Shown here: piece after piece, positions 47,121-52,066 of the stretch | How positions within the stretch are numbered: the stretch's first letter is position 1 | Layout: each line of letters begins with the position of its first letter | Source of the DNA: a bacterium | GTDB taxonomy: Bacteria > Patescibacteriota > Minisyncoccia > Phycocordibacterales > UBA1550 | Assembly: GCA_030649835.1 (NCBI GenBank) | Contig: JAUSES010000063.1 | Location: 1 to 52,066 of the forward strand | Reading direction: 5' to 3' | DNA: 52,066 nucleotides | Notes under the pieces: model-generated | The model's database searches: none | The model's input: only the letters and a program-made list of their open reading frames with translations | What the model was told of the DNA's origin: nothing | Program-made: the position numbers and the translations under genes

Positions 47121-47984
47121 ACAAACGGAAAGAACGAAGTTGCATGGGTAATAAAATCCACAGGCGAGAGGGAACCTTTTTCGCTCCACAAGCTCAAGCG
47201 GTCACTCACGCGCTCTGGTGCAGATGAGGAAAGTATCGAGCGCATTATTGACCACATTCTCCCCGAGCTTCACGACGGCATGAAGACGTCGCAGATTTAC
47301 AAGCACGCGTATTCCATTCTTAAGAAAAACAAATATCCGGCAGCAGTGCGCTACTCACTTCGCAAAGCAGTGATGGAGCTCGGGCCAAGTGGTTTCCCTT
47401 TTGAAAAATTTGTCGCAGAGGTTTTTCGACGCAAGGGGTACACTGCGCGGACAGGCGTTATTCTCCCAGGGTTTTGTGTGTCGCATGAAGTGGATGTGCT
47501 TTTGGAAAAAGGTGAAAGCCATATTTTTGCAGAGTGCAAATTTCACAATCAGCAGGGCATAAAAACAGATGTGAAAGTAGCACTTTACGTGCACGCGCGA
47601 TTTCTTGATCTACAAAAGGGGCATGACGAAGCTCATAAAAAACACGAAGATGAGGTCGGGAAAATTCACGAAGGGTGGCTTATTACCAACACAAAGCTCA
47701 CGAGTGATGCTATCCAATATGCAAATTGTGCGGGGCTCACGGTGATAGGCTGGGATTATCCAGAGGTGGGGAATTTGCAAGATTTGATTTTAGAAACAGG
47801 AGTGCACCCACTTACGTTTCTTTCTACACTGACGCAAAGTGAAAAGAATAGTTTGCTTGAGCAGGGGATTGTGATGTGTCGTGATTTAAAAAATAGTTCC
47901 GCACCCTTGAAGTCAATAGGTTTTTCGGACGAACAAATAAAAAAAGTAGTCGATGAGGTGGATCAGGTTTGTCAGGAGCTTTGA
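47118..47984 (+). CDS. ATP-cone domain plus restriction-endonuclease-like (Mrr/PD-(D/E)XK) protein
   Basis: VIKSTGEREPFSLHKLKRSLTRSGADEESIERI (ATP cone); FVAEVFRRKGYTARTG...HEVDVLLEKGESHIFAECKFH. Confidence 0.82.
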   Translation: MTNGKNEVAWVIKSTGEREPFSLHKLKRSLTRSGADEESIERIIDHILPELHDGMKTSQIYKHAYSILKKNKYPAAVRYSLRKAVMELGPSGFPFEKFVAEVFRRKGYTARTGVILPGFCVSHEVDVLLEKGESHIFAECKFHNQQGIKTDVKVALYVHARFLDLQKGHDEAHKKHEDEVGKIHEGWLITNTKLTSDAIQYANCAGLTVIGWDYPEVGNLQDLILETGVHPLTFLSTLTQSEKNSLLEQGIVMCRDLKNSSAPLKSIGFSDEQIKKVVDEVDQVCQEL

Positions 47985-48050
47985 TAGATAGTCCGTAGTC
48001 GCAAATAATTTATTTTTGTTACTCCCCGCACCCCACGAAGCTAGACGAAA

Positions 48051-48097
48051 CTAGGTATCTACCTATAGCATACTATACGCTATAGGTAGATACCTAG
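48051..48097. repeat. 19-bp perfect inverted repeat, 9-nt loop
   Basis: CTAGGTATCTACCTATAGC-ATACTATAC-GCTATAGGTAGATACCTAG. Confidence 0.9.
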
Positions 48098-48140
48098 AGT
48101 TCTGGAATTTACTGTATAAGTTTGCTACAATATCAAAATG

Positions 48141-48264
48141 GATCCCGTTAGAGGTCGTAACTGTTATATTTTGACATCACGGGTTTTGAAAAGGAATACG
48201 TAGAAATTTTACTAATTATTAATTAGCTACGGAAACGCACAGCGTTTCCTACCTTTAACGGGAT
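48141..48264 (+). repeat. CCCGTTAGA inverted-repeat element, copy E6
   Basis: ATCCCGTTAGAGGT (48142-48155) / ACCTTTAACGGGAT (48251-48264); internal GGAAACGC-ACA-GCGTTTCC; runs into mgtC ATG (48263). Confidence 0.92.
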
Positions 48265-48751
48265 GGACTTCACAACAATATTCACAGGCCAAGATTTAGA
48301 AATTACTTTAAAACTTTTCATCGCGCTTTTTCTTGGTATGTCGCTTGGTATTGAGCGCGCCATTGCAGGCAAAACCGCAGGGATGCGCACCTACGGACTT
48401 GTTACTATGGGTTCTACACTTTTTGTGATAGTCGGCGTTCTTGCGTCAGGTGGGTATGTAAGCGCGACTGGGATATTTACCGATTCATCAGCACGCATCA
48501 CCGCAGCGATTATTCAAGGCATTGGCTTTATTGGTGCAGGACTTATTTTCTTTAAAGTAGGAGATGCAAAAGTGAGCGGAGTCACGACAGCCGCGGGAAT
48601 TTGGGTTTCTGCTGGCGTGGGAGTAGCAATAGGTTATGGGTTTTATGCGTTAGCGATTATTTCAACAATTTTCACCCTCTTTGCTTTCACCGGTCTTTGG
48701 TATATTGAGAATAAAGTGAAGGCGTTTGCTCATTTTCCCGACGAGGACTAA
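48263..48751 (+). CDS. MgtC/SapB family membrane protein
   Basis: LFLGMSLGIERAIAGKTAGMRTYGLVTMGSTLFVIVG, ARITAAIIQGIGFIGAGLIF. Confidence 0.93.
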   Translation: MDFTTIFTGQDLEITLKLFIALFLGMSLGIERAIAGKTAGMRTYGLVTMGSTLFVIVGVLASGGYVSATGIFTDSSARITAAIIQGIGFIGAGLIFFKVGDAKVSGVTTAAGIWVSAGVGVAIGYGFYALAIISTIFTLFAFTGLWYIENKVKAFAHFPDED

Positions 48752-48764
48752 TTTTGCTCGCATA

Positions 48765-49193
48765 ATGTATATGATTTACATCTACGCGTTTCTTTCGGCA
48801 TTTACGGCAGCGCTTGTGGCTATTTTTGGCAAGCTTGGTTTAAAAAATATTGATCCAACTCTTGCTACCACCGTACGCTCCATTATCATGGCAGTCTTTT
48901 TGGTCGGGGTTGCATTTATGTTTAAAAAATTCGATGGATTTTCTCTTTCATCATTTACTGGTCGTGAATGGATACTCATTTCGCTCGCTGGCGTCGCGGG
49001 CGCACTGTCATGGTTATTTTACTTTCTTGCTCTTCGTGGCGGAACAGCGTCGAGCATTGTTGCCATAGATAGGTTGAGTATAGTTTTTGTTATCATTCTC
49101 GCGGCCATTTTTCTTGGAGAGGCACTTACATGGAAGACCATTCTCGGTTCCGCGCTCGTGGTTGTGGGTGCGCTTTTTATTGTATTGAAATAA
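48765..49193 (+). CDS. EamA family transporter (half-size)
   Basis: AFTAALVAIFGKLGLKNIDPTLATTVRSIIM, SIVAIDRLSIVFVIILAAIFLGE. Confidence 0.88.
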   Translation: MYMIYIYAFLSAFTAALVAIFGKLGLKNIDPTLATTVRSIIMAVFLVGVAFMFKKFDGFSLSSFTGREWILISLAGVAGALSWLFYFLALRGGTASSIVAIDRLSIVFVIILAAIFLGEALTWKTILGSALVVVGALFIVLK

Positions 49194-49200
49194 CAGACGA

Positions 49201-49258
49201 CCGCGCCAACTATCACCAAGTCACAGCTATAGCTGTGACTTGGTGATAGTTGGCGCGG
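49201..49258. repeat. 58-bp perfect palindrome, no loop
   Basis: CCGCGCCAACTATCACCAAGTCACAGCTA|TAGCTGTGACTTGGTGATAGTTGGCGCGG. Confidence 0.97.
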
Positions 49259-49291
49259 GTTGGGCTCTTAGTGTAAGATACAAGGATACTT

Positions 49292-49395
49292 GCCCCGTTG
49301 AGAGTCTTCCCTGAAATGTTCGGTGAATTAGAAAAAACGCACGGTTTTAAATGGCAATTAAATATATTTATATGGAAAAAACTTCTACTGGGATG
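49292..49395 (+). repeat. CCCGTTAGA-like element, copy E7 (degenerate)
   Basis: GCCCCGTTGAGAGTCTT / ACTTCTACTGGGATG; ends at the probable alaS start (49393). Confidence 0.6.
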
Positions 49396-51180
49396 GATTC
49401 CCGAGAGATTCGTCAACGATTTCTAACATTTTTTGAAAAACGCGGACACGCGGTTCTTCCCTCTGCGCCACTTGTTCCAGAAAACGACCCCTCGGTACTT
49501 TTTAATACTGCTGGCATGCAACCTCTCGTTCCGTACCTCATGGGCACTCCGCACCCTAGTGGCAAGCGACTTGCGAACAGCCAGAAGTGTGTACGCACAC
49601 AGGACATAGAGGAGGTCGGCGACAAAACACACGATACTTTTTTTGAAATGCTCGGTAACTGGTCTTTGGGGGACTATTTTAAAGAGGATGCTATCAAGTG
49701 GAGCTACGAATTTCTCACATCAAAAGAGGAAGGGCTCGGGCTCGACCCCGCACGTTTGTATGTAACGGTATTTGAGGGCAACGATGATGCGCCACGCGAC
49801 AATGAAGCCTTTGAGATTTGGAAAAAATACATGCCAGAGCATCGCATATATTTTATGCCGGCAAAAAACAACTGGTGGAGCCCCGGCGACAACGGTCCTT
49901 GTGGTCCCGATACAGAAATGTTTTATGACATTACTTCTCGTGGTCTCGGCGATATGACTAAAGAAGAATATTTGTCTGCGGATGACAGGCAGGATGTGGT
50001 GGAGATTTGGAACGACGTGTTTATGGAGTATGAGAAAAAGGATGGCAAGGTCATTGGCAAGCTCGCTATGAAAAATGTGGACACAGGCTCTGGCCTCGAG
50101 AGAATCCTCATGGCTATTCAGGGCAAGGACAACGTTTTTGACACGGATCTTTTCGAGCCACTAATGAGAAAGATTAAGGAGCTTGCAAAAGGTGGAACTG
50201 CTACGACTACTGATATTGTTCGTGCTGAGCGCATTGTTGCAGACCATGTGCGTACCGCGGTCATGATGATTGCGGATGGCGTACGCCCCTCCAACACCGA
50301 CCAAGGGTACATTTTGCGACGGCTTCTTCGTCGCGCGGTGCGCTATGCAGACGTGCTTGGCGTTGGTCATGGTACGCTCTCAGAACTCGCTCCTGTTATC
50401 GCAGAAAAATACAAAGGAGTGTATGACAATGTTACTGAAAAGATGGGTGACATTGTGCGTGAGATATGGGAAGAGGAAGACAAATTTAGAAAGACGCTAG
50501 AGAGGGGGATAAAGGAAATCACTCGCCTCATTTCTGCTGGCTCAATTTCTGGCGTAGAAGCATTTACCCTTTTTTCAACTTACGGTTTTCCTATTGAAAT
50601 GACAGAAGAGTTTGCAAAAGAAAAGGGAATTTCTGTTGACCGTGCTGAGTTTGATATTGAATTTAAAAAACACCAGGCACTTTCGCGCGCAGGCGCAGAG
50701 CAGAAGTTTAAGGGTGGTCTTGCCGATGGTGGCGAAAAGACCACCGCACTTCATACCGCAACGCACCTCATGCTCGCAGGACTCCGTAAATACTTGGGCG
50801 ACGGTGTTCACCAAGCCGGCTCAAACATTACCGAGGAACGCACACGCTTTGACTTTACCTATCCGCAAAAAGTAGAGCGCGATGTTCTCGACAAAGTGGA
50901 GGCGTATGTCAATGAAGCAATTTCAAAAGTATGTACTGTGAAAATAGAGCAAATGAAAAAAGAAGATGCGAAAGCAAAAGGCGTGGAAGGAAGCTTCTGG
51001 GAAAAATATCCAGATGTCGTGAATGTGTACTCAGTCGTTTCTCCAGACGGCACGCAATATTCCGCCGAGCTTTGCGGTGGCCCACATGTAGAACAGACAG
51101 GGAAGATGGGGAAGTTTAAAATTGTGAAGGAGGAGGCAGTTGCTCAAGGTATTAGAAGGGTGAAAGCCGTGCTAGAATAA
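49393..51180 (+). CDS. alaS: Alanyl-tRNA synthetase without C-Ala domain
   Basis: STGMDSREIRQRFLTFFEKRGHAVLPSAPLVP, LHTATHLMLAGLRKYLG, SAELCGGPHVEQTG near the C-terminus. Confidence 0.95.
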   Translation: MDSREIRQRFLTFFEKRGHAVLPSAPLVPENDPSVLFNTAGMQPLVPYLMGTPHPSGKRLANSQKCVRTQDIEEVGDKTHDTFFEMLGNWSLGDYFKEDAIKWSYEFLTSKEEGLGLDPARLYVTVFEGNDDAPRDNEAFEIWKKYMPEHRIYFMPAKNNWWSPGDNGPCGPDTEMFYDITSRGLGDMTKEEYLSADDRQDVVEIWNDVFMEYEKKDGKVIGKLAMKNVDTGSGLERILMAIQGKDNVFDTDLFEPLMRKIKELAKGGTATTTDIVRAERIVADHVRTAVMMIADGVRPSNTDQGYILRRLLRRAVRYADVLGVGHGTLSELAPVIAEKYKGVYDNVTEKMGDIVREIWEEEDKFRKTLERGIKEITRLISAGSISGVEAFTLFSTYGFPIEMTEEFAKEKGISVDRAEFDIEFKKHQALSRAGAEQKFKGGLADGGEKTTALHTATHLMLAGLRKYLGDGVHQAGSNITEERTRFDFTYPQKVERDVLDKVEAYVNEAISKVCTVKIEQMKKEDAKAKGVEGSFWEKYPDVVNVYSVVSPDGTQYSAELCGGPHVEQTGKMGKFKIVKEEAVAQGIRRVKAVLE

Positions 51181-51184
51181 AATT

Positions 51185-51544
51185 ATGACAGATGAAATAA
51201 AACCCACTGTTTCTAAAGAAGAGACGTTTGATAAGCTAGAGATACGTCTTGGAAAAATAATATCTGTGTCACTCGCACCAGATGCGCCAAAGCCTGCGTA
51301 TGTGATCAAGGCCGATTTTGGAAAATTTGGTATAAAAACTTCTGTGGGACGTTTTACACAGCACACGACGGAGGAACTGAAAGATAAACTTATTCTCGGT
51401 GTTTTGAATTTTGGGTCACGCCAAATAGGCTCAACAACTTCAGAATTTCTCTGTTTGGGTGTTCAGTTTCCCAAAGCTGAAAGTGGCGAAGCGACAATCA
51501 TCATGCCTCTTGCTGATGCAAAAATTGGCAGTAAATTGTTTTAG
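51185..51544 (+). CDS. tRNA-binding (CsaA/EMAPII-like) domain protein
   Basis: FDKLEIRLGKIISVSLAPDAPKPAYVIKADFG; REIGSTTSEFLCLGVQ-like segment. Confidence 0.85.
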   Translation: MTDEIKPTVSKEETFDKLEIRLGKIISVSLAPDAPKPAYVIKADFGKFGIKTSVGRFTQHTTEELKDKLILGVLNFGSRQIGSTTSEFLCLGVQFPKAESGEATIIMPLADAKIGSKLF

Positions 51545-51674
51545 AGTATTTAGTCAAATGTCACTTGTTAATTGTCAAAAGTTCCTAATTGTAGTACCAT
51601 ATTTTTACTCAGCAAGTATGCTGAAATGTTAGTAATTAATACCGATAAGTTTTCAGATAATCCTTAATGACCAT

Positions 51675-51989
51675 ATGACAACACAGGAACCAGATGTAAC
51701 ATTTCTAGAATATGTAGTAAAAGCTCTCGTAGAACATCCAAGCGATGTAAAAGTCACCCGTGTAGTGGACGAGATGGGTGTGCTCATTACACTTGATGTA
51801 AATCCCGGAGACATGGGTAAGATCATCGGAAGGGATGGCAACACCGCAAAAGCAATCCGCACACTTCTTCGCGTCGTAGGAATGAAGAACAATGCTCGCG
51901 TGAATTTGAAAATCAGTGAACCCGCAGGTGGCAAAGGCCCAAGCGCAACAAAGACCGTTGATGAGGCAATAGACGATTTGAAGAACTAG
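51675..51989 (+). CDS. KH-domain RNA-binding protein (KhpA-like)
   Basis: GDMGKIIGRDGNTAKAIRTLLRVVGMKNNARVNLKI. Confidence 0.9.
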   Translation: MTTQEPDVTFLEYVVKALVEHPSDVKVTRVVDEMGVLITLDVNPGDMGKIIGRDGNTAKAIRTLLRVVGMKNNARVNLKISEPAGGKGPSATKTVDEAIDDLKN

Positions 51990-52037
51990 AAAGGGAACAA
52001 GAAAAATAAAGCGAACAGGTGGAACAATTAACAAAGA

Positions 52038-52066
52038 AGCGCCATTTGCCTTCGGCAAATGGCGCT
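52038..52066. terminator. Hairpin at window end, probable terminator
   Basis: AGCGCCATTTGCC-TTC-GGCAAATGGCGCT. Confidence 0.65.

Noticed and set aside
49351-49392. Upstream ATG (49351) as alaS start
   Set aside because: The MAIKYIYMEKTSTG extension lies within the inverted-repeat element; ATG 49393 (MDSREIRQRFLTFFEKRGH) is a better AlaRS N-terminus. Similar reasoning places the start at 47118 instead of 47097 for the ATP-cone gene.

Overview
This 52 kb window looks like a compact, gene-dense bacterial chromosome segment. It most likely comes from a Candidate Phyla Radiation / Patescibacteria (Parcubacteria-like) genome; that assignment is inferred from gene content and domain architecture, not tested. 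Recognisable genes include murJ, topA, dprA, pyrF, pyrE (frameshifted), a DUF475/TerC-like gene (frameshifted), an atpBEFHA-G...DC ATP synthase cluster, ychF, a RelE-type toxin-antitoxin pair, a MacB-like ABC transporter, leuS (with an inserted NUDIX-like domain), mltG, mnmA, mgtC, alaS (without C-Ala) and a KH-domain gene. I found no rRNA, tRNA or CRISPR. The most unusual signal is a dispersed family of about 50-260 bp inverted-repeat elements with arms ATCCCGTTAGARGY...RCYTCTAACGGGAT. Seven copies are visible, all on the + strand. In five, the right arm runs directly into the ATG of the downstream gene (atpH, atpA, an ATP-cone/nuclease gene, mgtC, alaS). One lies across the atpB N-terminus, and one is a minimal copy inserted in frame inside ychF. 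Two copies (before atpA and mgtC) share an internal 8-bp/3-nt hairpin with a compensatory base-pair change plus a wobble-preserving change in the outer stem, which suggests a structured RNA. Other intergenic spacers carry further repeat types: CCTAACA-type heptads abutting start codons, a TCTTTGCGAGCG..GAAGCAATCCAG repeat flanking a GIY-YIG nuclease gene, nested multi-stem elements and very long perfect palindromes. An orphan 22-codon copy of the topA 3' end also lies just downstream of topA.
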